Part shown: positions 1 to 10,100 of the stretch, piece by piece | Numbering within the stretch: position 1 is the first letter of the stretch | Layout of the letters: each line of letters starts with the position of its first letter | DNA from: Acidobacteriaceae bacterium | GTDB taxonomy: Bacteria; Acidobacteriota; Terriglobia; Terriglobales; Acidobacteriaceae | Length of the DNA: 31,647 nucleotides | Direction: 5' to 3' | Assembly: GCA_003140785.1 (NCBI GenBank) | Contig: PLKY01000257.1 | Location: 1 to 31,647, forward strand | Translations under genes and position numbers: made by a program | The notes under the pieces: model-generated | The model's database searches: none | Told to the model about the DNA's origin: nothing | Seen by the model: only the letters and a program-made list of their open reading frames with translations

Positions 1-74
1 GGCGGACCATGCCAGTAGTTATCACTTGGTCAGTCCCGCATCCAGGGCTCTCGCGCCGCGCCCGGTCGTCGATC

Positions 75-1937
75 TCAATCGGTGGTCTCGTGCACCGGCC
101 CATCGAGCAGCGGGTGATCGAGGCCGGAAAGCGTCACGCTGCTCTTCCCTTCCATATCAAAGATAACGATCTCGTTGTCACCTTCTTTGAGCCACACGCC
201 GGGAACGTAGAGGGTCTCCTGCGGGCCGATGTCCCAATAGCGGCCTATCGCGTGGCCGTTGATCCAGACTGCTCCTTCGCCGAGCGCGCGAACATCAAGG
301 AACGTGTCGCCGGACTTGGCGAGCGTGAAGTGGCCTTGATAGAAGCATGGGCCGGTGCAAGGCTCGTTGCTGAATTGAATCTTGTCTGTTGCCTCCATGG
401 GCAGCGGGTAGATCGACCATCCTTCGACCGGTTCGCCGCGCCACAGCACCTGCTTCGTGATGCCCGCGCGCTCGCCTCTCAAAACAATGGAAAAGTTCAC
501 GCGGCCTGAGTTCTCCACGAGGATGTCGAGATGCTGACCAGCATAGGCGACATGCAGCGGAAGGGACATTCTGCCGAGGCGGCGATCCAGAGAGCCGACC
601 AATGCGCCTTCGAGATACACGCGCGCATAGCTGTGCAACTGATCGAGGGTCAAGTCGCCATCGCCAGCCGCTTTCAATGTTGTCCGGTAAAGGATGTAGC
701 CATAGTTCTGGCCGATGTCTTCCATGGTCAGCGGCTGCGGGGATTTGATCGGCTCCGGCAGCGCGCTCCATAAGGAAAGCGACGCGGTGAGCCGGAAGGT
801 CGGAATCGTAATGGGATTGGGCGTGTCTGGAATCGGCGGCGGAGTGACGCCGGTGGCTTTGGCGATAATGTCGCGGAAGGCCATGTACTTTGGCGTGGGG
901 CGGCCGCTTTCATCGAGCGTGGCCTGGTAGTCGTAGCTGGTGACGTCGGGCTGATAGTCGCTGCCGTTCGAATTGGCGCCGCTCATGAAGCCGAAGCTGG
1001 TTCCACCGTGAAACATGTAGACGCTGACGGAGTAGCCCTGATTCACGATCCAGCGGAATTCATCGATTTGCTGTTGCGCGTCGCGGGCTTCGTGCTTGCC
1101 GCCCCAATGATCAAACCAGCCGTCCCAGTATTCGCCGGCCATGTGCGGCTGGTTGGGGCGCATCTTGAGTAATTGGTCAAATGAATTCTTTGCCTCGCCG
1201 GTTCCGAAGTTGACGGCGGCTGGCAAGTCGGAGAAAGAACCGTTGGACATTTGTTCGGCGCCATCGGCGGTGTAGAGCTGTGCATCGCGGAAGCCGCTGT
1301 CCTCGATAAGACGCCGGATCTGGCCCATGTAGTGGTGGTCGCTGCCGAAGCTGCCATATTCGTTTTCGATCTGGACCATGATGATCGGACCGCCGCGGCC
1401 GATTTGCAGAGGCGCGAGTTCCTGGCCGAGGCGATGCATCCAGCGCGACGCGGCTTCAATGAAATCCGGATCGTCGCTGCGCACGACCATGGAATGGTCT
1501 TTGAGCAGCCATCCGGGGTAGCCCCCGAAGTCCCACTCGGCGCAACTATAGGGGCCGGGTCGCAGATTGACGTAGAGGCCTTCCTGCTGCGCTTCGCGGA
1601 CGAACTCGGCGACGTCGTTGTTGCCGGAGAAATCGTAGACGCCGGGCTGAGGCTCGTGGACGTTCCAGAAGACGTAAGTGGTGATGGTATTGAGGCCCAT
1701 CGCCTTGGCCTTACGCAGGCGGTCGCGCCAGTAGGCTCGGGGCACGCGGGCGTAATGCATTTCGCCGGCGAGAACGCGAAAGGGCTTGCCGTCGAGCGAG
1801 AAATGATCGCCCTCGACGCGAAAGCTATGGCCGGTGGCGGGCGCGACCTGGGCCGAGGCGAAAGGGACTAATGCGAAGAAAGAAGCTGGGGCGAAGGCAC
1901 AGAAAAGCGCAAGTTTTGTAAACGAAAGCGGCTTCAT
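75..1937 (-). CDS. Exported GH35 beta-galactosidase
   Basis: A 620-residue glycoside hydrolase family 35 enzyme that should remove terminal beta-galactosyl residues by a retaining mechanism. The ATG at 1937 is chosen because it opens a clear signal peptide (MKPLSFTKLALF..., cleavage near AFAPASFFALVPFASAQ, about residue 30) and is preceded by AGAGGA seven bases upstream; an open frame continues 29 codons further up without such support. Family motifs are seen in order: the barrel start LAGEMHYARVPR (57-68), TTYVFWNVHEPQPG (86-99), RPGPYSCAEWDFGG (126-139), QIENEYG with the probable acid/base E193, and GEYWDGWFDHWG with the probable nucleophile E269. The C-terminal half has the jelly-roll part typical of the family, including a WINGHAIGRYW segment. 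It is monocistronic and divergent from the DUF1800 gene. Exact substrate (lactose, galactan, plant oligosaccharide) is not readable. Confidence 0.93.
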   Translation of the reverse strand: MKPLSFTKLALFCAFAPASFFALVPFASAQVAPATGHSFRVEGDHFSLDGKPFRVLAGEMHYARVPRAYWRDRLRKAKAMGLNTITTYVFWNVHEPQPGVYDFSGNNDVAEFVREAQQEGLYVNLRPGPYSCAEWDFGGYPGWLLKDHSMVVRSDDPDFIEAASRWMHRLGQELAPLQIGRGGPIIMVQIENEYGSFGSDHHYMGQIRRLIEDSGFRDAQLYTADGAEQMSNGSFSDLPAAVNFGTGEAKNSFDQLLKMRPNQPHMAGEYWDGWFDHWGGKHEARDAQQQIDEFRWIVNQGYSVSVYMFHGGTSFGFMSGANSNGSDYQPDVTSYDYQATLDESGRPTPKYMAFRDIIAKATGVTPPPIPDTPNPITIPTFRLTASLSLWSALPEPIKSPQPLTMEDIGQNYGYILYRTTLKAAGDGDLTLDQLHSYARVYLEGALVGSLDRRLGRMSLPLHVAYAGQHLDILVENSGRVNFSIVLRGERAGITKQVLWRGEPVEGWSIYPLPMEATDKIQFSNEPCTGPCFYQGHFTLAKSGDTFLDVRALGEGAVWINGHAIGRYWDIGPQETLYVPGVWLKEGDNEIVIFDMEGKSSVTLSGLDHPLLDGPVHETTD

Positions 1938-2016
1938 AATTTGGTCCTCTGGACTATACCGCATCACCGAGGTACCGGGCGGCTGGGGTTGTGCCCGGTT
2001 CAGGGCATGGGTGGAA

Positions 2017-2037
2017 ATTATCACCGAAACGCTTGGA
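2017..2037 (-). promoter_or_regulatory. Candidate LacI-family operator and -10 box upstream of GH35 gene
   Basis: CCGAAACGCTTGGA (2024-2037) contains the AANCGNTT core of LacI/GalR-family operators (general consensus TGNAANCGNTTNCA; 7 of 10 fixed positions agree). On the minus strand it is followed directly by GATAAT (plus-strand 2017-2022), a plausible -10 hexamer about 80 bases before the GH35 start. Shorter ATCAC/GTGAT arms flank it. No good -35 hexamer was seen. Function is inferred from sequence similarity only. Confidence 0.35.
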
Positions 2038-2248
2038 TTATCGTGATTTATCCGGTCTTCAGAAATCGACCACTGGACGCAGCACGGGACGGAATTGAGC
2101 AGAGTTCAGTACCTCCGCACGTTACTTTTGTTTGGCGCGGTGACTACGCAGTAACACCTGCGTGGGAGGCGGTGTGGTTTGATGAAGTCTGCCTCAATCA
2201 AGGAAAAGTTCCTCAAGAACCGTCGAGGGGTCGGCACGGTTCAGCGAT

Positions 2249-2280
2249 AACGCAAGAGATTTTGCGTTGCGACGATATAA
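2249..2280 (+). promoter_or_regulatory. Palindrome next to a -10-like box upstream of DUF1800 gene
   Basis: A perfect 7-bp inverted repeat, AACGCAA (2249-2255) and TTGCGTT (2262-2268) with a six-base spacer, ends six bases before TATAAA (2275-2280), itself part of GATATAAAC. No -35 hexamer at the proper distance was found; the palindrome occupies the -35 area, as expected for an activator- or repressor-controlled promoter. The start codon is about 130 bases further on, so the leader would be long. The regulator is not identified. Confidence 0.4.
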
Positions 2281-2418
2281 ACCCCAGATAGAATCGCCCG
2301 CGATTGACAGGCATCACAATCTCTGCCCCCCTCGCTCCCCGCTTCTGCACTGACCCACAACGCTAATGACAACTTAGCTGTACTCCGGATCTCTCGTACT
2401 TCCCAGCCAGGAGCATCC

Positions 2419-5256
2419 ATGCGTAATCGATCTGGACGCCTGTACACTTCCACCCGCGCGCTTGTCTTTGCGTCGCTTTTGGGTGTGATTTCACTGCTGA
2501 CGGGCTGCTCGAACTTTAGTGTTTCAAATCCCGGCTACTTCGCGGCGATCTCGTCGACTGCCACAACGATTCGGGTAAACCAGCAACTTCAGATCGTCAA
2601 CAACGCAAAGATCACGGGCGTGCCGCTGACCTTTTATGTCAATGGGATCGCGGGCGGCAATGCGGAGCTGGGAACGATCGATGGCAATGGCCTCTATACT
2701 GCGCCGGCCATCGTTCCCGTTCCTAATAACATTACGATCACGAGCGCCGCGACCACGCATCCGGAATATCCTCCAGGAACTTTGGCGCTTGGTGTATTGA
2801 ATCCGATCCCGATCCTCACTTCGGTCACACCAACCGGCTTTTCTGAAGGCGTAACGACCGTGACTGTGGCTGGATCAGAGTTTGTCTACGGTGCGCAGAT
2901 CTCCTGGAATGGCACGCCGATTACGACCACATTTGTGTCGAGCACGCAGCTTGTGGCCTCGATTGCCGCGCCCAATCCAGGGACCTTTCCGCTGCTAGTG
3001 ACCAATCCGAATCCGGGTTCGGCCAATTCGGCAACCGCACAAGTCAAGGTGGCGCCGGGACAGGTGGTTTTCCAGCTGCAGCCTCAAACGGGCAGCGATG
3101 TGCGCGTGACCAATTCGATTAACTTCGGGTTGACGGTGACGGGAACGAACAACACAGGCGTGACTCTGGCCATCAACGGGGTCGCGGGCGGCAATGCGCA
3201 GGTGGGTACGGCGGTCTCCAATGCGGACGGATCGATCACCTATACCGCGCCGGCCGTGGTGCCGAAGCCGACCAACGTTGTGCAGATGACGATCACTAGC
3301 GTCGACAATCCAGCGGTCTCGATCAACCAAAATATTTCGGTGCTGAATCCGATTCCGATTTTGACTTCTGCAACCCCGACGACCTTCAATGTAGGATCTG
3401 CGTCTGTCGTCGTCACGGGACAGGACTTCATCTCCGGAGCAACGGTGCTGATGAATGGGACGCCGGTTCCGACGACATTCAACAGCGGCACTCAGTTGAC
3501 GGCGACGGTCAATCCGGTTGAACCGGGCAATATGGATTTACAGGTGCTGAATCCCAGTCCGGGTCCGGCAACATCGTCTGACCTGATCGCCGACGTGCAG
3601 GGCACACCGGCGCTCCAAGTCAGCCTTACGGATGCTTCGCGCTTTTTGCAGCAGGCAACATTTGGCGCAACAGATGCCGACATTCAGAACCTGTCGCTGA
3701 TCGGGTACCAGGCGTGGCTGAATCAACAGTTCGCAGCGCAGCAGACGCTGATGGAGCCGGGGGTTGAGCAAGCAGTGATACTCAACAATCCGGCGTGCGC
3801 TGCCGCGGATGTCAAGTGCAACGCGGCACTTTTCGTCCAGAACCCCCAGGACGAAAACTACGTTGAGAATGCATTCTGGCAAAACAGTCTCTCAGCAAGT
3901 GACGAACTGCGGCAGCGGGTGCAACATGCGCTGAGTGAAATCTTCGTGATCTCGGGTACCAATTCTTCAGTGCAGAACATGCCACGCGGCGAGGCCAACT
4001 ACTATGACATGCTCGGCGCAGATGCTTTCGGGAATTTCCGGCAGCTGCTGCAGGATGTGACCCTGAATCCGATGATGGGCCAGTGGCTCAACATGCTCGG
4101 GAACGACAAGGGCAACGCCACAACCGATCCCGATGAGAACTACGCCCGCGAGGTGATGCAGCTGTTTACTATCGGGCTCTACCAGTTGAACAACGACGGG
4201 ACACAGAAGCTGGATGGAAGCGGGAATCCCATTCCGACTTATTCGAACACCGATGTGATGGGGATGGCTGCAGTCTTCACGGGCTTCAGCTGGCAAATAT
4301 CCGGCGACACGACGGAAGCGGGATGGTCGAATTGCTGCCAGTATGTCGGCACAGGATTCGGCGAAGAGCTGTTGCCAATGACGAGCTACTCGGACCATCA
4401 TTCGACTGTCGAGAAAGACTTTCTTGGCGTGACGATTGCAGCGTCGTCGAATCCGGATCCCAATGGAGACTTGAAGATCGCGCTCGACACGCTGTTCAAT
4501 CATCCGAACCTGCCGCCCTTCTTCTGCAGGCAGCTGATTGAGCACATGGTCACGAGCAATCCCAGCCCCGCGTATGTGAACCGCGTTGCAACGGTGTTTG
4601 AGGATGATGGAACGGGGACGCGCGGCAACATGCAGGCGGTCATCACGGCGATCCTGACTGATTCTGAAGCACGCACGACCTCTGCAGCCGTTGCCAATCC
4701 GCAATATGGCAAGGTCCGCGAATCGTTGCTGCGCTACACCGAATGGGCGCGGGCTTTCTCGGCGCAATCGCGCAACGGCGGCTACTGGCTGGGCAGCACC
4801 GAAGATCCGATCTATGGGCTCGGCGAAATGACCCTGCGCTCTCCCACCGTCTTTAACTGGTTCGCTCCCGGTTACGTTCCGCCGGGGACCAGCATCGCGG
4901 CGACCGGACTTGTCGGACCCGAGTTCCAGATGACCAACGTGACAACGGTGGTTGGCTATCTGAACTACATGCAGGGTGCGATCGGCGCTAACGCGACCGG
5001 TGGCCCGGATGTGTTTGCGTCGTATGGGACCGAACTCGGTCTTGCCTCCACGCCAACTGCGCTGGTTGACCGGTTGAATCTTCTGCTGATGGCAGGCCAG
5101 ATGAACAGCACGCTCGAAGGCGAGATTGTAAGTGCAGTCAGCGCCATCGATATCCCCACAGGCGATCAGAACGCAATCAACGCCGCGCTTACGGCCCGCG
5201 TGCAGACCGCGGTTTATCTGACGTTGGCCTCACCCGACTTCACAGCGCAACAATAG
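2419..5256 (+). CDS. DUF1800 lipoprotein with duplicated Ig/TIG modules
   Basis: A 945-residue cell-envelope protein. The N-terminus carries a lipoprotein signal with lipobox LLTGC, so C30 is the likely lipidated residue. Residues about 45-395 consist of two copies of one module, each an Ig-like part with AGGNA...GT...YTAP followed by a TIG/IPT-like part opening NPIPILTS (about 128 and 310). From about residue 405 (SRFLQQATFGATDADI) to the end it matches the DUF1800 family, a large bacterial family of unknown biochemical function that is often encoded beside DUF1501 proteins. The start is supported by CAGGAG upstream of the ATG. The DUF1501 gene follows after 10 bases, so the two are surely co-transcribed. 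Probably anchored to the outer membrane or periplasmic face; no enzymatic role should be assigned. Confidence 0.9.
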   Translation: MRNRSGRLYTSTRALVFASLLGVISLLTGCSNFSVSNPGYFAAISSTATTIRVNQQLQIVNNAKITGVPLTFYVNGIAGGNAELGTIDGNGLYTAPAIVPVPNNITITSAATTHPEYPPGTLALGVLNPIPILTSVTPTGFSEGVTTVTVAGSEFVYGAQISWNGTPITTTFVSSTQLVASIAAPNPGTFPLLVTNPNPGSANSATAQVKVAPGQVVFQLQPQTGSDVRVTNSINFGLTVTGTNNTGVTLAINGVAGGNAQVGTAVSNADGSITYTAPAVVPKPTNVVQMTITSVDNPAVSINQNISVLNPIPILTSATPTTFNVGSASVVVTGQDFISGATVLMNGTPVPTTFNSGTQLTATVNPVEPGNMDLQVLNPSPGPATSSDLIADVQGTPALQVSLTDASRFLQQATFGATDADIQNLSLIGYQAWLNQQFAAQQTLMEPGVEQAVILNNPACAAADVKCNAALFVQNPQDENYVENAFWQNSLSASDELRQRVQHALSEIFVISGTNSSVQNMPRGEANYYDMLGADAFGNFRQLLQDVTLNPMMGQWLNMLGNDKGNATTDPDENYAREVMQLFTIGLYQLNNDGTQKLDGSGNPIPTYSNTDVMGMAAVFTGFSWQISGDTTEAGWSNCCQYVGTGFGEELLPMTSYSDHHSTVEKDFLGVTIAASSNPDPNGDLKIALDTLFNHPNLPPFFCRQLIEHMVTSNPSPAYVNRVATVFEDDGTGTRGNMQAVITAILTDSEARTTSAAVANPQYGKVRESLLRYTEWARAFSAQSRNGGYWLGSTEDPIYGLGEMTLRSPTVFNWFAPGYVPPGTSIAATGLVGPEFQMTNVTTVVGYLNYMQGAIGANATGGPDVFASYGTELGLASTPTALVDRLNLLLMAGQMNSTLEGEIVSAVSAIDIPTGDQNAINAALTARVQTAVYLTLASPDFTAQQ

Positions 5257-5266
5257 GGAGCCCACT

Positions 5267-6700
5267 ATGTGCAAGCATGACCATACTCGGCGGCAGTTTT
5301 TAAGAACGGCTTCGTTCGCCTCCATGGCGGGTGTCTCGGCGAGCCCATTTCTCATTGGGCTCAACTCGATGGCCGCAATGGCCCAAAGCAACACCGCCCC
5401 TGACTACAAGGCTCTGGTGTGCGTCTTTCTGCAGGGCGGCAATGACGGGCACGGGACCGTGATTGCAACCGATCCGGATTCTTACGCTGCGTTTACTCAG
5501 GCACGGTCCGGAGCGCCGGGTCTTGCGTATCCCATGAGCGAGTTGCTGCCGATCACGCTGCAAACACCGCAGAGCGGGCGCACCTTTGCGCTGAATCCTT
5601 ACCTTACCGGAGTGCAAAATCTGTTCAATGCCGGTCGCGCAGCGATTGTGGCGAACACCGGCACATTGATCGTGCCCGCGACCAAAGCGCAGGTGAATGC
5701 CAGTTCCGTTCCGCTTCCGGACTCGTTGTTTTCGCACTTCGATCAGACGGCGGCATGGCAGGCTATCGCTTCGAATGGCGGCAGCGCGGAACACGTCGGG
5801 TGGGGCGGCGCGGTGGCCGATCTCATCGAGAGCATGAACATGAATTCGAACTCGATGTTCACCTGCATTTCGACGGCGGGCATTGCGCTCTTTCTCTCCG
5901 GGCAGACTTCATTTCAACTCAATTGCACGCCTGCGGGCCCGATTCCAATTTCAGGGCTGGCTCAGCCCTTGTTCGGCGGCTCAGCCGGCACCAACGCGCT
6001 CAACTCGATCCTGAGTGCCGACGAAGCCAACCTCTTCGCCAAGGAATATGAGGTTGTGATTCAGCGATCGATCCAGGCGCAGGCAACTCTCGCATCGTCG
6101 ATGTTGCCGGCCGGAGCGGGCGGGGTTCCAAACCCGACGCAATTCCTTGACCCGACGTCGAACAAGTTGATGGACAATCCGCTGGCTGCCTCACTGCAAA
6201 CCGTGGCGCGGATTATCGGCGGCCGCGCAGGACTTGGTGTCACGCGGCAGATTTTCTACGTTCAGCTCGGCAGCTTCGACACGCACAACAACCAGGCGCA
6301 ACTCCATGCGACTTTGCTGACGCAGCTCGGGGAGGCATTCGAATACTTCGACGGCCTCATGACTTCGATGGGGATCGGCAACCAGGTGACTACATTCACG
6401 GCTTCAGACTTTGGAAGAACGCTGACCTCGAACAGCAACGGTACGGACCACGGCTGGGGCAGCCATCACTTCGTAGTCGGCGGCGCCGTCCAGGGACAAA
6501 ACATGTATGGCCAATACCCGATAATCGGAGTGAATCAAGCCAATGATTTGGGAGCTGGCCGCCTGATCCCGACCACCTCGGTCGATCAATATGCTGGAAC
6601 TCTGGCGAAGTGGTTCGGACTCTCGGACGGCCAGATTCGCACCGTCCTCCCGAACTTCGGCAACTTCGGCTCTAGTCCATATCTCGGATTTATGGGCTAA
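5267..6700 (+). CDS. DUF1501 family Tat-exported protein
   Basis: A 477-residue protein of the DUF1501 family, which is placed with the alkaline phosphatase/sulfatase-like fold; activity is unknown. The N-terminus has a twin-arginine motif (RRQFLRTA, from residue 8) followed by a hydrophobic stretch ending near MAAMAQ (residue 40), so the folded protein is probably exported by Tat. Family motifs visible are VFLQGGNDGHGT (53-64), LGSFDTHNNQ (about 334-343) and SDFGRTLTSN with TDHGWGSHH (about 380-402), rich in Asp and His and likely metal-binding. GGGAG lies just before the start. It follows the DUF1800 gene with a 10-base gap; the pair recurs in many genomes and presumably acts together in the envelope. 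Confidence 0.9.
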   Translation: MCKHDHTRRQFLRTASFASMAGVSASPFLIGLNSMAAMAQSNTAPDYKALVCVFLQGGNDGHGTVIATDPDSYAAFTQARSGAPGLAYPMSELLPITLQTPQSGRTFALNPYLTGVQNLFNAGRAAIVANTGTLIVPATKAQVNASSVPLPDSLFSHFDQTAAWQAIASNGGSAEHVGWGGAVADLIESMNMNSNSMFTCISTAGIALFLSGQTSFQLNCTPAGPIPISGLAQPLFGGSAGTNALNSILSADEANLFAKEYEVVIQRSIQAQATLASSMLPAGAGGVPNPTQFLDPTSNKLMDNPLAASLQTVARIIGGRAGLGVTRQIFYVQLGSFDTHNNQAQLHATLLTQLGEAFEYFDGLMTSMGIGNQVTTFTASDFGRTLTSNSNGTDHGWGSHHFVVGGAVQGQNMYGQYPIIGVNQANDLGAGRLIPTTSVDQYAGTLAKWFGLSDGQIRTVLPNFGNFGSSPYLGFMG

Positions 6701-7118
6701 AACCGGTCCCATCGGGTCACCGCCGCGTCCAATTTATACCTCGACCAAGTTACAGGCTGGCTCTGTATCTCCATTTCTGTGAGCATAAGCAGAAGTGGTC
6801 GTGCAGAGCCAGTATTGTCTTGTCCAACCGTATTCCTATCTGAGTTACCGTGGGCTGCCCCGCAGCTACAGAAATCTACGAGGTCCGCCATTCCGTGGCA
6901 TTTCCTGGATGACCATCGTCACATCGAGGTAAGCAGAGATTGTCTAAGGTTGATCTCGCGCGGGAATCCCGGTGAGCGGCAATCGATTTCAGACCTCGCA
7001 ATCGATATGCTAACGTGTTCTTACACCCCAGCTTCCACTAGACGTTTGGCGGGCACAAGGGCTCTGGTGCCAAATGCTGGCGGCCGCAAAAAATCCTACG
7101 CAGGCTGCTTGAGGGCGG
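6701..7118. other. Intergenic region before the amidoligase/transglutaminase operon
   Basis: About 420 bases without a supported gene. No T-tailed hairpin was found after the DUF1501 stop. The only structure noted is the paired GCAATCGAT direct repeat near 6979-7006. Confidence 0.5.
6979..7006 (+). promoter_or_regulatory. Direct repeat GCAATCGAT x2, possible operator
   Basis: The nonamer GCAATCGAT occurs at 6979-6987 and again at 6998-7006, 19 bases start to start, close to two helical turns. It lies about 110 bases before the transglutaminase-DUF2126 start and is followed by a weak -10-like TATGCT (7005-7010). A regulator site is possible but unproven. Confidence 0.25.
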
Positions 7119-10100
7119 ATGGGAATCCAGATTGCACTGAATCATCGGACACACTACCGATACGAAAAGGCGGTCTCCCTCGGTCCGCAGATTATCCAGT
7201 TGCGCCCTGCATTCCATTGCCGAACCCCGGTCCTCAGCTATTCGCTCGATGTCACTCCGTCGGAACACTTCCTCAGTTGGCAACTCGATCCTTCGTTGAA
7301 CCGTCAGGCGCGCCTGCTTTTTCCAAACAAGACGAGCGAGTTTCTGGTCGAAGTTAATCTTGTTGCAGATCTCTCCCCCATCAATCCCTTTGATTTTCTA
7401 CTTGAACCCGCAACCGAGAGATACCCTTTCGGATACGCACAAGACCTTACGCGGGATCTGTTTACCTATCTGTTCGTGGAACAGGCTGGACCCCAGCTTC
7501 ACGCGTTTCTTGAGAGTTTGCGGAACCAGAATATTGGAACCATCGATCTTTTATTGCTTCTGAATCGAAAGGTGCGCGACGAAATTGCCTACGCGACGAG
7601 GCTGACGCCGGGCGTCCAGACCTGCGAGGAGACCCTTGAGAAGCGCTCGGGTTCGTGTCGCGACTCGGCATGGCTGCTCGTGGAAATTCTCCGGCATCTG
7701 GGAATCGCAGCACGGTTTGTCTCGGGTTATCTGATTCAGCTTGCGGAAGAGGGGACCGTGTTGAACGGCCCGAGCGGTGCTCAGCAATTGGACACTGCCG
7801 ATCTGCATGCCTGGGCAGAGGCGTTCTTACCAGGCGCCGGTTGGATTGGATTGGACCCGACCTCCGGTTTTCTCGCAGGCGCGGGCCACATCCCGCTGGC
7901 CTGCACTTCCACTGCTGCTCAGGCGGCGCCGATTTCAGGCACGGCAGAGCTGGCCAGCGCCGACTTCAGCTACTCCATGTCTATTCGCCGTTTGAATGAT
8001 TCACAGGTGCAATCCACGTCGAACGCAGAAGAACAGTGGCTTCGTGTACGGCAGGTTGCACACAGCGTGGACGCGGCACTTGAGACGCACGACGTAAGGT
8101 TGACCATGGGCGGCGAGCCTACATTCGTCGGCATTGACGACCCCGAGAGTGCGCAATGGAACATCGATGCGCTCGGTCCTATAAAGAGAAACCGTGGTCT
8201 GGCTTTCATTCGGGCTCTTCGCGAGAGCATGGCGCCGCACGCGCTGCTTCACTACGGCCAGGGGAAATGGTATCCAGGGGAGCCGCTGCCGCGTTGGGCG
8301 CTAAGTTGTTTTTGGCGTGCCGACGGCGTTCCCGTATGGGAGGACACCGACCTCATCGCGCGCGAAGATCACGACTACGGATTTGCAACGGACGATGCTT
8401 TCAAGTTCATGCAAGCGCTGACGCGCCGTCTTCAAGTGACATCGGAGAACGCGCTGCCTGCCTTTGATCCGGGAAGCGAATCGACGGAGCCTGCGGGTTA
8501 CATCCTTCCGATCCGCCGTCGGCAACCGGACGGGCTCTTACGCTGGTCGAGTCAATGGTGGTTTCCACCTGTGGACCGCGTTGTTTTGTTTCCAGGGGAT
8601 TCACCGGCGGGCTATCGCATACCGACCGAGGCCATCCCATGGGTCGCACCGGATGAGCTAGCGTACGAGTTCGATGATGCACCATATGCAGATCGAGTCA
8701 GGTTGCCGCAGAACCCGTCGCGCCGCATGGAACTCTTTGCATTGGACCCGGTGGCCGACACGCTGCCGGCTGTCTTGCGGGCGGCCGATGAAGTGCCCGA
8801 ACTGATCCGGCCGTCGCTGTGTGTGCAAGCACGCGAAGGTCGCCTTCATGTGTTTTTGCCGTATGCACCCGTCCTTGCGGATTACCTCGATCTTGTTGCC
8901 GCTGTTGAGGACACATCCCGGTATTTGAAGATGCCTGTCTGGGTGGAGGGCTATGCTCCGGCTGCCGATCCGCGGCTGCATTCGTTGAGTGTCACGCCTG
9001 ATCCGGGTGTTCTGGAAGTCAACTTACCGCCTGCAAAGAATTGGGATGAACTTGAAAAGATCAATACTCAGGTAGACAGCGAAGCGCGCCGAAACCGATT
9101 GACGGCTGAAAAATTCGACTACAGCGGTAACCAGAATGCAACGGGTGGCGGCAGCCACATTGTGATTGGGGGCGCGACCATCGCGGACAGCCCCATCTTG
9201 CGGCGTCCGGATTTGCTGCGGAGCATGGTTGCGTTCTGGCAGAATCACCCGTCGATGTCCTACTTGTTTTCGGGATTGTATGTCGGTCCGACGAGTCAAT
9301 ATCCGCGCGTGGACGAAGCGCGGACGGATGCGTTGTATGAACTTGAGGTCGCCTTTCGTCATCTCCCTTCAGGAGGCTGCCCGCCTTCCGTTGTGGATGG
9401 ATTGTTTCGGAATTTGCTCGCCGATGTCACGGGGAACACGCATCGCGCCGAGTTCTGCGTCGATAAGCTTTTTCCGCCTCAGGGTCTTGGATTGCCACTC
9501 GGCTTACTCGAATTGCGTGCGTTTGAGATGCCGCCGAATGTGCGGATGAATCTTCTGCAGATGCTTTTGATCCGCGCTTTGGTTTGCATGTTTTGGAAAA
9601 AGCCGTTCGAGGGCGGCTTGATTCGCTGGGGCACATTGCTCCACGACCGCTTTATGCTGCCGCATTTTGTTCGGCAAGATTTTTTTGAAGTGCTTGGGGA
9701 ATTGCGGCAATCCGGCTTTAATTTCGAGGATGAGTGGTTTGCTTCCCATCTCGATTTTCGCTTTCCAAAGATCGGATCGATCCGCGCAGACGGAGTCGAA
9801 CTCGAACTGCGTCGAGCGCTCGAACCATGGAACGTTCTTGCGGAAGAGACGGCTTCCGGCGGAACGGTTCGCAGTGTGGACTCGTCGCTTGAGCGAATCC
9901 AGGTGAAGGTGTCGGGGTTAACCGCGGATTCCCGCTTCGCTGTGGTCTGCAATGGGCGCCGGGTACCGCTTCAACCTACGACCGAGCCAGGAACGGCGGT
10001 GGCCGGCGTGAGATTTCGCGCGCGCAGATTGTCGGCGACTTTGCACCCCACAGTTCCAGTGCACGCGCCGCTAGTCTTCGATCTGATTGACAGTTGGAAC

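Larger units (their letters stand above)
1938..2418. other. Divergent intergenic region between GH35 and DUF1800 genes
   Basis: About 480 bases with no convincing gene. It holds the upstream regions of both flanking genes: a LacI-type operator candidate on the GH35 side (2024-2037) and a palindrome with a -10-like box on the DUF1800 side (2249-2280). Short open frames here have no start signals or recognisable content. Confidence 0.6.

Noticed and set aside
3967..4767. Minus-strand open frame of 266 codons inside the DUF1800 gene
   Set aside because: Arg/His-rich shadow of a clear DUF1800 coding sequence, without family motifs or start signals.
6779..7357. Plus-strand open frame of 192 codons before the DUF2126 gene
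   Set aside because: Overlaps the true start of the transglutaminase domain by 240 bases, has no domain-like content and no good ribosome site.
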